Assembly (NCBI RefSeq): GCF_900111865.1
Contig: NZ_FOJS01000001.1
Span: forward strand, 248,001 to 312,000
DNA: 64,000 bases
Source: Parageobacillus thermantarcticus
GTDB lineage: Bacteria; Bacillota; Bacilli; Bacillales; Anoxybacillaceae
Reading direction: 5' to 3'
Shown: piece after piece, positions 45,712 through 55,178 of the stretch
How positions within the stretch are numbered: the first letter of the stretch is position 1
Layout of the letters: every line of letters begins with the position of its first letter
Notes under the pieces: model-generated
What the model was told of the DNA's origin: nothing
Seen by the model: the letters and a program-made list of their open reading frames with translations, nothing else
The model's database searches: none
Translations under genes and position numbers: made by a program

Positions 45712-46023
45712 ATGCCAACACTTGTAATTTTCATTATATTTTCCTTTTCTTTTTACGTCTATTATAAAATCAAATATTTTCGCTCCCACCGGCCGATGGA
45801 ACGGCGTTGGCTTTCTGCCAAATCGAGCATTGCGCTCGGGTTGTTTGTCTTTCTGTTTGGCCTCAACCAGTTTTTTCTTCATTCTTCTACTGTCACTTAT
45901 ATCGTTGGGACCGTTTTCTTGCTGGTTGGCGCCGGAAGCGCATGGGCAGGCTATCGCGCCTATAAATATTATTTACCTCTCGTTTTGGAAGAAGCGAAAC
46001 AAACAGCAAAAAACGGGGCGTAA
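45712..46023 (+). CDS. ytpI: YtpI-like membrane protein
   Basis: 103 aa, three hydrophobic segments: about 3-18 (LVIFIIFSFSFYVYYKI), 40-58 and 64-85 (VTYIVGTVFLLVGAGSAWAG). It matches the YtpI family by length, topology and position between nrnA and ytoI. Function unknown. Good Shine-Dalgarno GGAGGG. Confidence 0.85.
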   Translation: MPTLVIFIIFSFSFYVYYKIKYFRSHRPMERRWLSAKSSIALGLFVFLFGLNQFFLHSSTVTYIVGTVFLLVGAGSAWAGYRAYKYYLPLVLEEAKQTAKNGA

Positions 46024-46040
46024 GTCGCGTCCCGTTTTTT
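46011..46040 (+). terminator. Terminator of ytpI
   Basis: AAACGGG / CCCGTTT stem with TTTTTTA; it begins inside the last codons of ytpI and ends just before the convergent ytoI stop. Confidence 0.8.
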
Positions 46041-46049
46041 ATGCGACCG

Positions 46050-47363
46050 CTAGCGGTCGATTAATTGGCACATCATCAGCGCTTTTCCGACGACAACGCC
46101 TTCGTTATACACTTCGACATCAACTTTCCCAAATTTCCGACCCATTTCTAACAGCTTCGCTTTTACCTCGATCGTGCTGTCGATTTGCACAGGTTTAATA
46201 AAATAAATCGTAATGTTTTCGATCACCAAGTCGCCTCGTTTATATGCACGAAGCGCGCGTGTCGCCGCTTCCGTGACAATCGTCGTAAATACTCCGTATG
46301 ATAGCGTTCCTAAATAATTTGTCATTTGCGGAGTAACCGTGCAGCGAAACATATCTTCTTTTCCATTGCCATCAGCTTCGCTAAAATGGCTTGTAATAAT
46401 ATCATCGATCGTCTCGCCGACTTGCGGTTGGCGTTGAATCATCTGGAGCGCTTTTAATACGTCTTGGCGGCTGATAATTCCTTGGAGGCGATTATGTTCG
46501 TCAACAACTGGCAAAAGCTCGATGCCTTCCCATACCATAATATGTGAAGCGGAGGCGACCGACGTTTTTCCTTTTACCGTAATCGGGTGTTTCGTCATCG
46601 CCTTTTCGATCGGCAGCTGGCGGTCAAAATCAAGCACATCTTTCGCGGTAACGATCCCTTGTACTTTCCACTGCTGATCCACAACTGGAAAACGGCTATG
46701 TCTCGTTTCGCGATTGAGTTCATACCATCGTTCAATCGGATCGGTAGCATATAAATATACCGTTTTTTCAAGCGGTATTAAAATATCTTCGACGAGAACG
46801 ATTTCCTTTTTGATGAGCTGGTCGTAAATCGCTCGGTTAATCATCGTTGCCACTGTAAACGTATCGTAGCTTGTCGAAATAATCGGGAGCTGCAGTTCAT
46901 CCGCCAATCTTTTCACATGTTCTTCCGTATCAAATCCCCCGGTAATTAATACGGCCGCTCCAGCTTTCAACGCACGTTCATGCGCTTTCGTACGGTTTCC
47001 GACAATCAACAAATCGCCCGCTCCCGTATAGCGCATCATCGCCTCTAGCTTCATCGCACCAATAACGAAGCGGTTCAGCGTTTTATGCAATCCTTCGCGC
47101 CCGCCTAGCACTTGCCCATCGACAATATTGACGACTTCGGCATACGTCAGCTTTTCGATATTTTCTTTTCGCTTCTTTTCAATGCGAATCGTACCAACAC
47201 GTTCAATCGTGCTGACATACCCTTTATTTTCCGCGTCTTTAATGGCGCGATAAGCCGTCCCCTCGGTTACTCCCATTTCCTTTGCGATTTGCCTTACCGA
47301 AATTTTTTCGCCGACCGGTAAGCTATTAATGTATTGCAAAATTTGCTCATGCTTTGTCGCCAA
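46050..47363 (-). CDS. ytoI: YtoI: HTH, DRTGG, CBS and hotdog domain protein
   Basis: 437 aa multidomain regulator-like protein. A winged HTH (about 5-60, VRQIAKEMGVTEGTAYRAIK) is followed by a DRTGG domain (about 70-180, IGAMKLEAMMRYTGAGDLLI) and a pair of CBS domains (about 195-310, HSRFPVVDQQWKVQGIVTA). A thioesterase-like hotdog domain (about 335-430) ends the protein. CBS pairs usually bind adenine nucleotides, so it may couple energy state to gene control. Exact target unknown even in B. subtilis. Confidence 0.93.
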   Translation of the reverse strand: MATKHEQILQYINSLPVGEKISVRQIAKEMGVTEGTAYRAIKDAENKGYVSTIERVGTIRIEKKRKENIEKLTYAEVVNIVDGQVLGGREGLHKTLNRFVIGAMKLEAMMRYTGAGDLLIVGNRTKAHERALKAGAAVLITGGFDTEEHVKRLADELQLPIISTSYDTFTVATMINRAIYDQLIKKEIVLVEDILIPLEKTVYLYATDPIERWYELNRETRHSRFPVVDQQWKVQGIVTAKDVLDFDRQLPIEKAMTKHPITVKGKTSVASASHIMVWEGIELLPVVDEHNRLQGIISRQDVLKALQMIQRQPQVGETIDDIITSHFSEADGNGKEDMFRCTVTPQMTNYLGTLSYGVFTTIVTEAATRALRAYKRGDLVIENITIYFIKPVQIDSTIEVKAKLLEMGRKFGKVDVEVYNEGVVVGKALMMCQLIDR

Positions 47364-47452
47364 ATCTCTTCACCCTTTACATGATGTCCTATTTTCATTA
47401 TACGGGCGAAACAAATCCAATTCAATGAAGCGACAGACACACTTGCTTTTAA

Positions 47453-47485
47453 AAAAAGCGCCTCATTCCGAGACGCTTTTTCATT
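47453..47485 (-). terminator. Terminator of ytkL
   Basis: AAAAAGCG-CTC / GAG-CGCTTTTT stem at 47453-47481 with TTTTTTTAA tail on the minus strand, just after the ytkL stop. Confidence 0.85.
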
Positions 47486-47486
47486 A

Positions 47487-48167
47487 TTATAATTCTATAC
47501 TTTCACCTGGTTTTAATACACGTCCCACGCCATCAGGGAGCATCGCCACAAATTGTTGCGGATCTTGAGCAATCGCCGGGAACGTATTGTAATGAATCGG
47601 AACGACGATTTTCGCACGAAGCCACTCTGCCGCAAGCGCTGCATCTTCCGGTCCCATCGTGAAATTATCCCCGATTGGCAAAAACGCGACATCAATGTCG
47701 TTGCGTTCCCCGATCAGCTTCATATCGGAAAACAATCCGGTATCTCCAGCGTGATAAATCGTCTTTCCTTCCGCGGTGAATAAAATTCCTGCCGGCATTC
47801 CTGTATAAATGATTTGCTTGTCTTCCGTCACATAGCCTGAACCGTGAAACGCCTGCGTCAATTTGACTTTTCCAAAATCAAATTGATGCGCTCCGCCGAT
47901 ATGCATCGGATGGGCGTTCACTCCTTGCCACCCTAAATATGTAGCTAATTCAAAAGGAGCGACAACGAGCGCGTTGTTTTTCTTGGCGATCTGCACCGTA
48001 TCGCCGACATGATCGGTATGGCCGTGTGTAAGCAAAATCGCATCCGCCTTCACATCTTCTACTTTTAAATCTGTCACACCATTGCCGGTAATAAACGGAT
48101 CAATGAAAATCGTTTTTCCATTCGTTTCAATTTTCACAACAGAATGCCCATGATACGTTACTTTCAC
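47487..48167 (-). CDS. ytkL: UPF0173 metal-dependent hydrolase YtkL
   Basis: Metallo-beta-lactamase fold, 226 aa. Zn-binding HTDHVGD inside [19 protein letters not shown] near 53, plus downstream ligands in [13 protein letters not shown] and VPIHYNTFP. The physiological substrate is unknown. GTG at 48167 is chosen ([14 protein letters not shown]), 6 nt after GGGGAGG; the upstream ATG at 48173 directly abuts the Shine-Dalgarno and is implausible. Confidence 0.93.
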   Translation of the reverse strand: MKVTYHGHSVVKIETNGKTIFIDPFITGNGVTDLKVEDVKADAILLTHGHTDHVGDTVQIAKKNNALVVAPFELATYLGWQGVNAHPMHIGGAHQFDFGKVKLTQAFHGSGYVTEDKQIIYTGMPAGILFTAEGKTIYHAGDTGLFSDMKLIGERNDIDVAFLPIGDNFTMGPEDAALAAEWLRAKIVVPIHYNTFPAIAQDPQQFVAMLPDGVGRVLKPGESIEL

Positions 48168-48295
48168 GATCATCCTCCCCTTTCGCCATTATTATATTCG
48201 CGACGGCTGAGGTGTTTCCCTGCCCGCGCACTCATAAACATTTACATTTTGCCATATTCCTGCTACTCTCAAAATATAGAAAGGAATGGTGTCAC

Positions 48296-49393
48296 ATGAA
48301 CAAACGACTTCACTTATTTTCCGAGTGGCTTCAAGAACAACATATTTCATTTGCGCTTATTACGTCAAGTCCGAACGTTTTTTATTTAAGCGGATTTTAT
48401 TGCGACCCGCATGAACGGCTTTTAGCGTTGCTCGTCTTCCCGCACGAAGAGCCTGCGCTAATTTGCCCGCAAATGGAAACGGCGCGCGCAAGGCAAGCTG
48501 GATGGTCATATGAAATCATCGATTATGGCGATACAGACAATCCGTGGCAGCTGCTGGAACGACATGTTCGCGCTAAAAACATAAAAATCGAGCGAATCGC
48601 TGTCGAAAAAAGCCATCTTTCTCTCGAACGATATGAACAGCTTCAAGCATATTTCCAAGCGCACGCGTGGCTAAATGCGGAAGAAAAGCTGCGGCAATTG
48701 CGAATGATCAAGGAAGAAAAAGAAATCGCCATATTGCGCCAAGCGGCGGAACTTGCCGACTACGCCGTCGAAATAGGCGTAAACGCAATCGCCGAAGGAA
48801 AAACGGAATTAGATATTATCGCGGCGATTGAATACGAAATGAAGAAAAAAGGCGTGCGTGAAATGTCGTTTGCCACGATGGTGTTAGTTGGAGAAAACAC
48901 AGCAAACCCTCACGGCGTGCCAGGACTTACACCTATTCGTAAAGGCGACTTTGTTTTGTTTGATTTAGGTGTGATTGTAGATGGCTATTGTTCGGATATT
49001 ACAAGAACCGTTATATTCAAAAGTGCGACAGAAGAACAAAAATGGATTTATGACACCGTTTTGCGCGCACAGCTGGCGGCGATTGATGCATGCAAACCAG
49101 GCGTGGAAATCGGCAGCGTCGACCGCGCCGCAAGATCGATCATCGAACAAGCCGGGTATGGCCCGTATTTCACGCATCGCGTCGGTCACGGCCTAGGCAT
49201 TGAATTGCACGAATATCCGTCTATGAACGCGGCAAACGAGATGCCGCTAGAACTCGGCATGACGTTTACGATCGAGCCGGGCATTTACGTTCCTTCCGTC
49301 GGCGGCGTCCGCATTGAAGATGACGTGTTTATCACCGATAACGGTGCAGGAATTTTAACGAAATATCCGAAAGAACTTATGATCGTTTCATGA
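48296..49393 (+). CDS. M24B family Xaa-Pro peptidase
   Basis: Cytoplasmic dinuclear metallopeptidase cleaving X-Pro bonds, 365 aa. N-terminal creatinase-like domain (about 1-125), then the pita-bread catalytic domain with metal ligands in FDLGVIVDGYCSDITRTV (two Asp), HRVGHGLGIELHE (His), FTIEPGIYVP (Glu) and GVRIEDDVF (Glu). ATG at 48296 is used; the longer frame upstream lacks a Shine-Dalgarno. Similar to B. subtilis YkvY/YqhT; I cannot decide between dipeptidase (prolidase) and aminopeptidase P activity. Confidence 0.9.
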   Translation: MNKRLHLFSEWLQEQHISFALITSSPNVFYLSGFYCDPHERLLALLVFPHEEPALICPQMETARARQAGWSYEIIDYGDTDNPWQLLERHVRAKNIKIERIAVEKSHLSLERYEQLQAYFQAHAWLNAEEKLRQLRMIKEEKEIAILRQAAELADYAVEIGVNAIAEGKTELDIIAAIEYEMKKKGVREMSFATMVLVGENTANPHGVPGLTPIRKGDFVLFDLGVIVDGYCSDITRTVIFKSATEEQKWIYDTVLRAQLAAIDACKPGVEIGSVDRAARSIIEQAGYGPYFTHRVGHGLGIELHEYPSMNAANEMPLELGMTFTIEPGIYVPSVGGVRIEDDVFITDNGAGILTKYPKELMIVS

Positions 49394-49396
49394 AAC

Positions 49397-49446
49397 AAAA
49401 AAAGAGCAGTATTTCCAGTTTTACCAAAACCGCGCTCTTTTTTTGT
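49397..49446 (+). terminator. Terminator of the M24 peptidase gene
   Basis: Outer arms AAAAAGAGC / GCTCTTTTT (about 49399-49407 and 49434-49442) enclosing an inner GTTTT/AAAAC hairpin, followed by T-run on the plus strand. The stretch 49448-49576 beyond it holds nothing I can support. Confidence 0.75.
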
Positions 49447-49576
49447 AAAAAGAAGGTCAAGTTAATTTAAAAGCAATCGTCGCTCCTCGCACATGTTCAG
49501 CATATGCAACGCGGCAAATCCCTTGCCGCTTTTTCCTCATCAATGAGTTTTGCATGTGTCATTAGCAAATACACGC

Positions 49577-49611
49577 AAAAACACCTCACTTTGTGTAGTG
49601 AGGTGTTTTTT
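49577..49611 (-). terminator. Terminator of the SDR gene
   Basis: ACACCTCACT / AGTGAGGTGT perfect stem (49581-49590, 49597-49606), TTTTTG tail on the minus strand. Confidence 0.88.
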
Positions 49612-49621
49612 TGGAAATGCC

Positions 49622-50383
49622 TCATTGCCGGTAACGATGAATCACATTTACCCCACCTGTCACATCGATGATCGCGCCTGTAATCATATCGGAATCTTCC
49701 TCGCATAAAAAAGCGATAACGCGAGCGATATCTTCCCCTGTCCCTGAGCGTCCAATCGGAGTTGTAGCGTCTTTTATCGAACGCGAATAGGCAATCGTTG
49801 CCTCTTTCATCTCTCCGACGATATTGCCTGGGCAAACCATATTTGCGGTAATGCCATACTCCGCTTCTTCAAGCGCAATTGTTTTCGTTAACGATACTAA
49901 GCCGACCTTGGCGGCGCTGAACGCGGACCGATGCAGCCATCCAGGCGCTTCCGCCGCTCCTTGGAATCCGTATGTAATAATGCGGCCAAACCGTTGTTTT
50001 CTCATCACTGGAATCGTTTTTTTCAACAAATGAAATACAGCGCTTAAATTTCCCTCAATCATTTCGTACCATTCGTCTTCCGTGTAATCAACCAATTTTT
50101 TTCGTTCAAAAATGTACGGCCCCGCATTATTGATTAAAAAATCGATTCGTCCAAACCGATCGAGCGCCGCATCCACAAGAGCAAATAAATCTTCTTTTTT
50201 CGTGACGTCACCGCGAACAAATTGCAGCCGTTCCTCGAGATGGGCGTATTTTTTTTGCAGCGACCGCACCGCCGCTTCATCGCTTCGGTAATTGACGGTT
50301 ACGGAATATCCTCTCTCCAGCAACAGTTCTGTTACTTTTCTCCCCAGCCCTTTCGCTCCGGCTGTGATGAGGGCATGTCGCAC
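49622..50383 (-). CDS. ytkK: YtkK-type short-chain dehydrogenase-like protein
   Basis: Rossmann-fold SDR, 253 aa. The cofactor motif TAGAKGLGRKVTELL and NNAG (DFLINNAGPYIFER) are intact. However, the catalytic YxxxK reads FSAAK (HRSAFSAAKVGL) and the Ser normally 13 residues earlier is Gly (TYGFQGAAEAP), so classical dehydrogenase chemistry is doubtful. Start GTG at 50383, 7 nt after GGAGG, gives MRHALITAG as in B. subtilis YtkK. Monocistronic. It could bind NAD(P) as a sensor or have altered chemistry. Confidence 0.87.
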   Translation of the reverse strand: MRHALITAGAKGLGRKVTELLLERGYSVTVNYRSDEAAVRSLQKKYAHLEERLQFVRGDVTKKEDLFALVDAALDRFGRIDFLINNAGPYIFERKKLVDYTEDEWYEMIEGNLSAVFHLLKKTIPVMRKQRFGRIITYGFQGAAEAPGWLHRSAFSAAKVGLVSLTKTIALEEAEYGITANMVCPGNIVGEMKEATIAYSRSIKDATTPIGRSGTGEDIARVIAFLCEEDSDMITGAIIDVTGGVNVIHRYRQ

Positions 50384-50473
50384 AATCACTCCTCCTCACC
50401 TTTAACAACTTTTTATCTTGTCTTTACTTTACTATAAATATATGTCTAAACGCATCCATCCTGTCTTAAAAAA

Positions 50474-50495
50474 TCATGGCGAATCAACGCCATGA
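50474..50495 (-). terminator. Terminator of the small acidic protein gene
   Basis: CATGGCG / CGCCATG stem with 6-nt loop followed by ATTTTTTAA on the minus strand. Confidence 0.85.
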
Positions 50496-50508
50496 GGCAC
50501 GAAACAAC

Positions 50509-50652
50509 TTACTCGCCAACTTCGCGCTCTGGGTGATAACGAGGTTCATCGCGAGCAACAACACCGCTATCATACGCATCGATAATTTGCTCGCTAATCG
50601 CTTTTACTTCATCTTCATCATCATATAATCCTTTACTACTGTTTTTTTCCAT
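50509..50652 (-). CDS. Small acidic protein of 47 residues
   Basis: MEKNSSKGLYDDEDEVKAIS and onward, ending PERYH-like (EPRYHPEREVGE). Strongly acidic, soluble, predicted mostly disordered or helical. Supported by an excellent Shine-Dalgarno (AAAGGAG, 7 nt), in-frame stop and its own terminator. Too short for most gene callers. It lies between ytkK and the universal stress protein, divergent from the latter. I do not recognise a named family; possibly a Bacillus-specific YozD-like small protein, unproven. Confidence 0.75.
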   Translation of the reverse strand: MEKNSSKGLYDDEDEVKAISEQIIDAYDSGVVARDEPRYHPEREVGE

Positions 50653-50766
50653 TGTCTCTGCTCCTTTTTCATAAAAATATCATAATATACAGTAGTTTCT
50701 CATGCAGTTTATAAGGTATACTAATAATAGAGATAGTATTTTTATCCAAAGGGGGAGTGGAGAACA

Positions 50767-51225
50767 ATGGCAATGACGTACAAAACGATCGTCGTTGCGG
50801 TAGATGGTTCGAAAGAAGCGGAGTGGGCATTCAAAAAAGCGATCGAAATCGCCAAACGCAATAATGCGAAGCTTATTCTTTCCCACGTCATTGATTTGCG
50901 GGGGTTTGCGGCCGTTGAGGTGTATGACCGCGCCGCTGTTGAACGTGCTGAAGAGTACGCAAAAGAACTGCTAAGCGGTTACCAACAACAAGCGGTTGCC
51001 GCTGGATTAAGCGACGTTGTCATTGACATTGAATTTGGTTCTCCAAAAGCGAAAATCGCTAAAGACATAGCGCCAAAATATAAAGCTGATTTAATCATCT
51101 GTGGCGCTACTGGATTAAACGCGGTCGAACGTCTCTTAATCGGAAGCGTCTCCGAACATATTACTCGTTACGCAAAATGCGACGTGCTTGTTGTCCGGAC
51201 GGAAAAAGAGCTGAATGATGAATAA
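50767..51225 (+). CDS. Universal stress protein (UspA family)
   Basis: 152 aa, a single Usp domain. ATP-binding signature G-x2-G-x9-G-S/V: CGATGLNAVERLLIGSVSEHI near residue 115 (only its core needs stating: GATG ... GSVSEHI). N-terminal Asp VVAVDGS contacts adenine in ATP-binding members. Resembles B. subtilis NhaX/YxiE. Plus strand with GGGGGAG; preceded by a TATAC-rich region. Role likely in stress survival; partners unknown. Confidence 0.92.
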   Translation: MAMTYKTIVVAVDGSKEAEWAFKKAIEIAKRNNAKLILSHVIDLRGFAAVEVYDRAAVERAEEYAKELLSGYQQQAVAAGLSDVVIDIEFGSPKAKIAKDIAPKYKADLIICGATGLNAVERLLIGSVSEHITRYAKCDVLVVRTEKELNDE

Positions 51226-51233
51226 AGCAAAAA

Positions 51234-51263
51234 AACACTCCGTGGCGTAAACTACGGAGTGTT
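51234..51263. terminator. Bidirectional terminator between usp and argH
   Basis: AACACTCCGT / ACGGAGTGTT perfect 10-bp stem (51234-51243, 51254-51263), A-rich before and T-rich after, overlapping the argH stop. Confidence 0.85.
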
Positions 51264-52631
51264 TATTATTTCTTTCGCTTTTTCCAGCGCTTTTCTGACT
51301 TCCGCAAATCCCGTACCGCCAGCGCTGTTGCGGCGGTTTACAGCCGTGTACGGCTTTAGCGCTTCATATATATCGTCTTCAAACAGCGGTGATGCCTCTT
51401 TATACACTTCGAGCGGCAAATCAGCTAAAAACACGCCTCTTTCAATGCAAGTCAGCACGAGTTTGCCAACAATCTCATGCGCTTCGCGGAACGGCACCCC
51501 TTTGTTCGCCAAGTAGTCGGCAAGTTCGGTGGCGTTCGAAAAATCTTGTTTTGTCGCTTTTTCCATCACATCGGCGTTTACTTTCATCGTTTTAATCATG
51601 CCAGCAAAGATTTTCAGCGATCCAGTGACCGTTTTCACCGTATCGAACATGCCTTCTTTATCTTCTTGCATATCTTTGTTGTACGCAAGCGGGGTTCCTT
51701 TCATCACGGTCAACAGCGCCAATAAATGGCCGTACACCCGCCCCGTTTTGCCGCGGATTAACTCCGCCATGTCCGGGTTTTTCTTTTGCGGCATAATGCT
51801 GCTTCCGGTCGCAAACGCGTCATCGATTTCGATAAACTGAAACTCTTGGCTCGACCAAAGGATCAACTCTTCGCAAAAACGGGATAAGTGCATCATGAGC
51901 ATAGCGCTGTTGCTTAAAAATTCGATGATAAAATCGCGGTCGCTCACCGCGTCGATGCTGTTTTCGTAAATGCCAGCAAAGCCAAGCAGCTCGGCAGTCA
52001 AATGCCGGTCGATCGGAAACGTCGTGCCGGCGAGCGCCCCTGCTCCGAGCGGCGATTTATTAATGCGCTTTAACGATTCGCGGAATCGCTCGCGGTCGCG
52101 CTCAAGCATCCAAAAATACGCGAGCAAATGATGGGCAAACGAAATCGGCTGCGCCCGCTGCAAATGCGTATACCCCGGCACAATCGTTTCCACGTGCTCT
52201 TCCGCTTTTTCGACAAGCACCTTTTGCAGCTCTTTAATCAATTCGATAATTTCGTTGACGCGTTTGCGCAAATATAAGTGCATATCGGTTGCCACTTGGT
52301 CGTTGCGGCTTCTTCCTGTATGCAGTTTTCCGCCGACCGGGCCAATTTCATCGATAAGCATTTTTTCAATGTTTAAATGAATATCCTCATAAGCGACGGA
52401 AAATTCAAGTTTCCCTTGTTTCGCTTTTTCTAGCAGCGCAAGCAGTCCGGCTTTGATTTTTTCGACATCCTCGCTTGGCAAAATTCCGCATTTGCCAAGC
52501 ATTGTGACGTGAGCGATGCTGCCTTCAATATCTTCTTCGACTAACTCTTGATCGAATGGGATCGACGCGCCAAACTCGTCGACCCACTCTTCCGCCGTTT
52601 TCGTGAAACGTCCTCCCCAAAGCTTTTTCAC
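51252..52631 (-). CDS. argH: Argininosuccinate lyase
   Basis: Last step of arginine synthesis, releasing fumarate, 459 aa. Fumarase-superfamily signature [20 protein letters not shown] near residue 280 contains the catalytic Ser. Also [18 protein letters not shown] and [20 protein letters not shown] with the catalytic His. Overlaps argG by 4 nt (ATGA), hence coupled translation and common ArgR control. Confidence 0.98.
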   Translation of the reverse strand: MKKLWGGRFTKTAEEWVDEFGASIPFDQELVEEDIEGSIAHVTMLGKCGILPSEDVEKIKAGLLALLEKAKQGKLEFSVAYEDIHLNIEKMLIDEIGPVGGKLHTGRSRNDQVATDMHLYLRKRVNEIIELIKELQKVLVEKAEEHVETIVPGYTHLQRAQPISFAHHLLAYFWMLERDRERFRESLKRINKSPLGAGALAGTTFPIDRHLTAELLGFAGIYENSIDAVSDRDFIIEFLSNSAMLMMHLSRFCEELILWSSQEFQFIEIDDAFATGSSIMPQKKNPDMAELIRGKTGRVYGHLLALLTVMKGTPLAYNKDMQEDKEGMFDTVKTVTGSLKIFAGMIKTMKVNADVMEKATKQDFSNATELADYLANKGVPFREAHEIVGKLVLTCIERGVFLADLPLEVYKEASPLFEDDIYEALKPYTAVNRRNSAGGTGFAEVRKALEKAKEIINTP

Positions 52632-53836
52632 ACGGTCACCTTCTTTTGATTGTTGACGATGCTGTATACTTTCGTCGGCAATCCGTACAAGGAAATAAAG
52701 CCAACGGCCGCTTGATGGTCAAATTGGTCATCCGCCGTATATGTCGCAAGCTTTTCATCATACAAGGAGAATTCCGATTTGCGCCCTTCCACGATGGCAT
52801 GGCCTTTGAACAGTTTTACGCGCACCACACCGGTTACGTTTTTTTGCGTTTCTTTTAAGAAAGCGACAAGGGCATCTTTGATCGGCGAGAACCATAAACC
52901 GTTGTAAATGACTTCCGTCAATTTTTGCTCGATGATCGGTTTAAAATGTGCGACTTCTCTTACAAGCGTCAAATCCTCCAATTCTTTATGCGCTTTAATT
53001 AACGTTATCGCTCCAGGGCATTCATATACTTCGCGCGATTTAATGCCTACCAAACGGTTTTCGACATGATCGATGCGTCCCACCCCATGTTTTCCGGCAA
53101 TCGCGTTTAACTCCAAAATTAAATTGGCGAGCGAATACGGTTTGCCGTTTAATGTTTTCGGAACGCCTTGTTCAAAACCGATTTCGATGATTTCTGGGAC
53201 GTCCGGCGCATTTTCCAACGATGCCGTTAATTCGTACGCTTCTTCTGGAGGAGCCGCCCAAGGGTCCTCTAAAATACCACACTCGTTGCTTCTTCCCCAT
53301 AAGTTTTTGTCAATCGAAAACGGGCTATCGATGTCAACTGGAATTGGAATGCCATGCTTTTTCGCGTATTCGATTTCTTCTTCGCGCGACCAGCTCCATT
53401 CGCGCACTGGCGCTACGACTTCTAAGTTCGGATTCAACGCTTTAATCGACACTTCAAAGCGAACTTGGTCGTTTCCTTTTCCCGTGCACCCGTGCGCGAC
53501 GGCAACCGCTCCTTCCAATTCGGCAATTTCGACGAGCTTTTTCGAGATGAGCGGGCGAGATAGCGCAGAAACGAGCGGATATTTTCCTTCATAAAGCGCA
53601 TGCGCCTGCAATGCAATAAGCGCATATTCATTGGCAAACTCTTCCTTGACGTCAATGACGTAAGACTTAATCGCTCCGACTTTCAACGCTTTTTCTTTTA
53701 TAAAATCAAGATCTTTTCCTTCGCCAAGATCTAGACAGCACGCGATGACATCATAGCCTCGCTCTTGCAGCCATTTAATTGCAACAGATGTATCTAAACC
53801 ACCGGAATACGCCAACACAATTTTCGGATTAGTCAT
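52628..53836 (-). CDS. argG: Argininosuccinate synthase
   Basis: Joins citrulline and aspartate using ATP, 402 aa. PP-loop [15 protein letters not shown] at the N-terminus; substrate motifs [15 protein letters not shown] and [14 protein letters not shown]. First gene of argGH. The ARG-box-like repeats upstream predict repression by AhrC/ArgR with arginine. Confidence 0.98.
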   Translation of the reverse strand: MTNPKIVLAYSGGLDTSVAIKWLQERGYDVIACCLDLGEGKDLDFIKEKALKVGAIKSYVIDVKEEFANEYALIALQAHALYEGKYPLVSALSRPLISKKLVEIAELEGAVAVAHGCTGKGNDQVRFEVSIKALNPNLEVVAPVREWSWSREEEIEYAKKHGIPIPVDIDSPFSIDKNLWGRSNECGILEDPWAAPPEEAYELTASLENAPDVPEIIEIGFEQGVPKTLNGKPYSLANLILELNAIAGKHGVGRIDHVENRLVGIKSREVYECPGAITLIKAHKELEDLTLVREVAHFKPIIEQKLTEVIYNGLWFSPIKDALVAFLKETQKNVTGVVRVKLFKGHAIVEGRKSEFSLYDEKLATYTADDQFDHQAAVGFISLYGLPTKVYSIVNNQKKVTV

Positions 53837-53865
53837 ATCGTTTTCCCCTTCCCTTTCACATAAAT

Positions 53866-53892
53866 ATACTTATATATAAATAAATATTCATG
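53866..53892 (-). promoter_or_regulatory. Candidate ARG box (ArgR/AhrC operator) before argG
   Basis: CATGAATATTTATTTAT (complement of about 53876-53892) resembles the Bacillus ARG box CATGAATAAAAATNCAA. A second TATATTTATG half-site lies next to it nearer the gene. A weak promoter (TTAGAA...TATAGT) overlaps. AT-richness reduces specificity. Confidence 0.55.
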
Positions 53893-54024
53893 AACTATAT
53901 TATCACTTTATCAGCTTTTCTAATGTTTTTCAATAGTTATTCATAAAAAAGTATAAAAATACTGACATTGGCTCTTTCCACTCTTTTTTATACAATAGGG
54001 ATATGGGGAAGTGAGGGAAATAGC

Positions 54025-54342
54025 ATGGAACAATATTTTATTTATGACGAGCGGCTTGGTATTTTGCTGCCGAAACTCGAAAAAGACTGGGAAGACTATA
54101 GCGAAGCGGAACAACAAGCGATTTTGCTGCGCTGGGAAACCATTCGCGGAACGATTCCCGACCGCATTGCTGAACTGGAAAAGATCATTAGCAAAAAACA
54201 AGACGAGTTGAGCGAGGAAAGTGATTTTGCCCGCTCTTGCCAATTAAATTCGGAAATAGCGGAGCTCGCCTCAGTGATTAACGATTTATGGATTTGGTAT
54301 CGCCTGAATCAAACAATATCGACGCGCGCGCATCAACAATAG
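54025..54342 (+). CDS. Conserved hypothetical protein, helical
   Basis: 105 aa, soluble, mostly alpha-helical with a predicted coiled coil (about 45-85, IAELEKIISKKQDELSEESD). Begins MEQYFIYDERLGILLPKLEK; Shine-Dalgarno GTGAGGGAAA before ATG 54025. A lone plus-strand gene between argG and moaB, with a terminator shared with moaB. I do not recognise a family; function unknown. Confidence 0.75.
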   Translation: MEQYFIYDERLGILLPKLEKDWEDYSEAEQQAILLRWETIRGTIPDRIAELEKIISKKQDELSEESDFARSCQLNSEIAELASVINDLWIWYRLNQTISTRAHQQ

Positions 54343-54374
54343 GATTCTAGCACTGTCCTTCGCACTAAAAACAA

Positions 54375-54406
54375 AAAAGTGTCCGCTTCCTTAAACGGAC
54401 ACTTTT
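54375..54406. terminator. Bidirectional terminator before moaB end
   Basis: AAAAGTGTCCG / CGGACACTTTT perfect 11-bp stem, A-run before and T-run after, between convergent genes. Confidence 0.9.
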
Positions 54407-54412
54407 TCCTTT

Positions 54413-54928
54413 TCATCGCAAATCTTTTCTTATTTCCCGCACCACATGACTAATCTCCGGCAAAATCAATTTCGTCATCGCAAGGCGCACCGCTCCCGAC
54501 GATCCGGGCGTAGAAAAAATCGCCGTATCGTTTGCCACCCCGGCGATCGCCCGTGATAGTATCGCCGCTGACCCGATATCTTCCGTATAGCTTAACATGC
54601 GAAACAGCTCGCCAAAACCGACAATTTCTTTTTCAATGATTTCTTTTACCGTTTCAATCGTCACATCTCTTTTGGCGATGCCGGTGCCGCCGTTAGTTAG
54701 CACCGCGTCGATGTCCGCCTGTTCGCATCCGCGTAAAATCGCAGTGCGGATCGCTTCTTTTTCATCTTTCACAATTTCGTAACTGACAACTTCATGGCCA
54801 GCTTCTTTCAATAAATCGATCATTAATTTTCCGCTTTTGTCCGTATCGATGGTTCTTGTGTCGCTAATGGTAATGACTTTGCAGCGGACGACACGCGGCG
54901 CTTCTTTTTTATGTTCCGTTACACTCAT
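54413..54928 (-). CDS. moaB: Molybdenum cofactor biosynthesis protein MoaB
   Basis: MogA/MoaB fold, 171 aa, adenylates molybdopterin in cofactor synthesis (assignment by family). MPT-binding motif VLTNGGTGIAKRDVTIE near residue 80 and TPGSSGAVRLAMTKLILPE near 140. ATG at 54928 (MSVTEHKKEAPRVV) preferred, GGGTGA 5 nt ahead. Isolated from other mo genes, as in B. subtilis. Confidence 0.93.
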   Translation of the reverse strand: MSVTEHKKEAPRVVRCKVITISDTRTIDTDKSGKLMIDLLKEAGHEVVSYEIVKDEKEAIRTAILRGCEQADIDAVLTNGGTGIAKRDVTIETVKEIIEKEIVGFGELFRMLSYTEDIGSAAILSRAIAGVANDTAIFSTPGSSGAVRLAMTKLILPEISHVVREIRKDLR

Positions 54929-55073
54929 ATCGATCACCCATTTCATTATACATTGTGTCTTTTTTATTTCCTAGATGGTGTTGCAAAACTAGAATAAAAA
55001 TTCGAAGTGATGCATAAGATCGCAGCATAACACATACCACAAATATCGGTTCATAACAGCACAAGTTTTTTAC

Positions 55074-55121
55074 AAAAAAGCAACCTTTCATATCCATTTT
55101 GAATATGAAAAAGGTTGCTTT
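55074..55121 (-). terminator. Terminator of ackA
   Basis: Long imperfect stem AAAGCAACCTTTTTCATAT / ATATGAAAGGTTGCTTT on the minus strand with TTTTTTG tail, about 60 nt after the ackA stop. The rest of the 54929-55178 gap shows no gene. Confidence 0.88.
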
Positions 55122-55178
55122 AACATGTCTTCGTTAGTTACAAGTTTAAGTTTCTATTTGTAAATTTAAGATAAAAAT

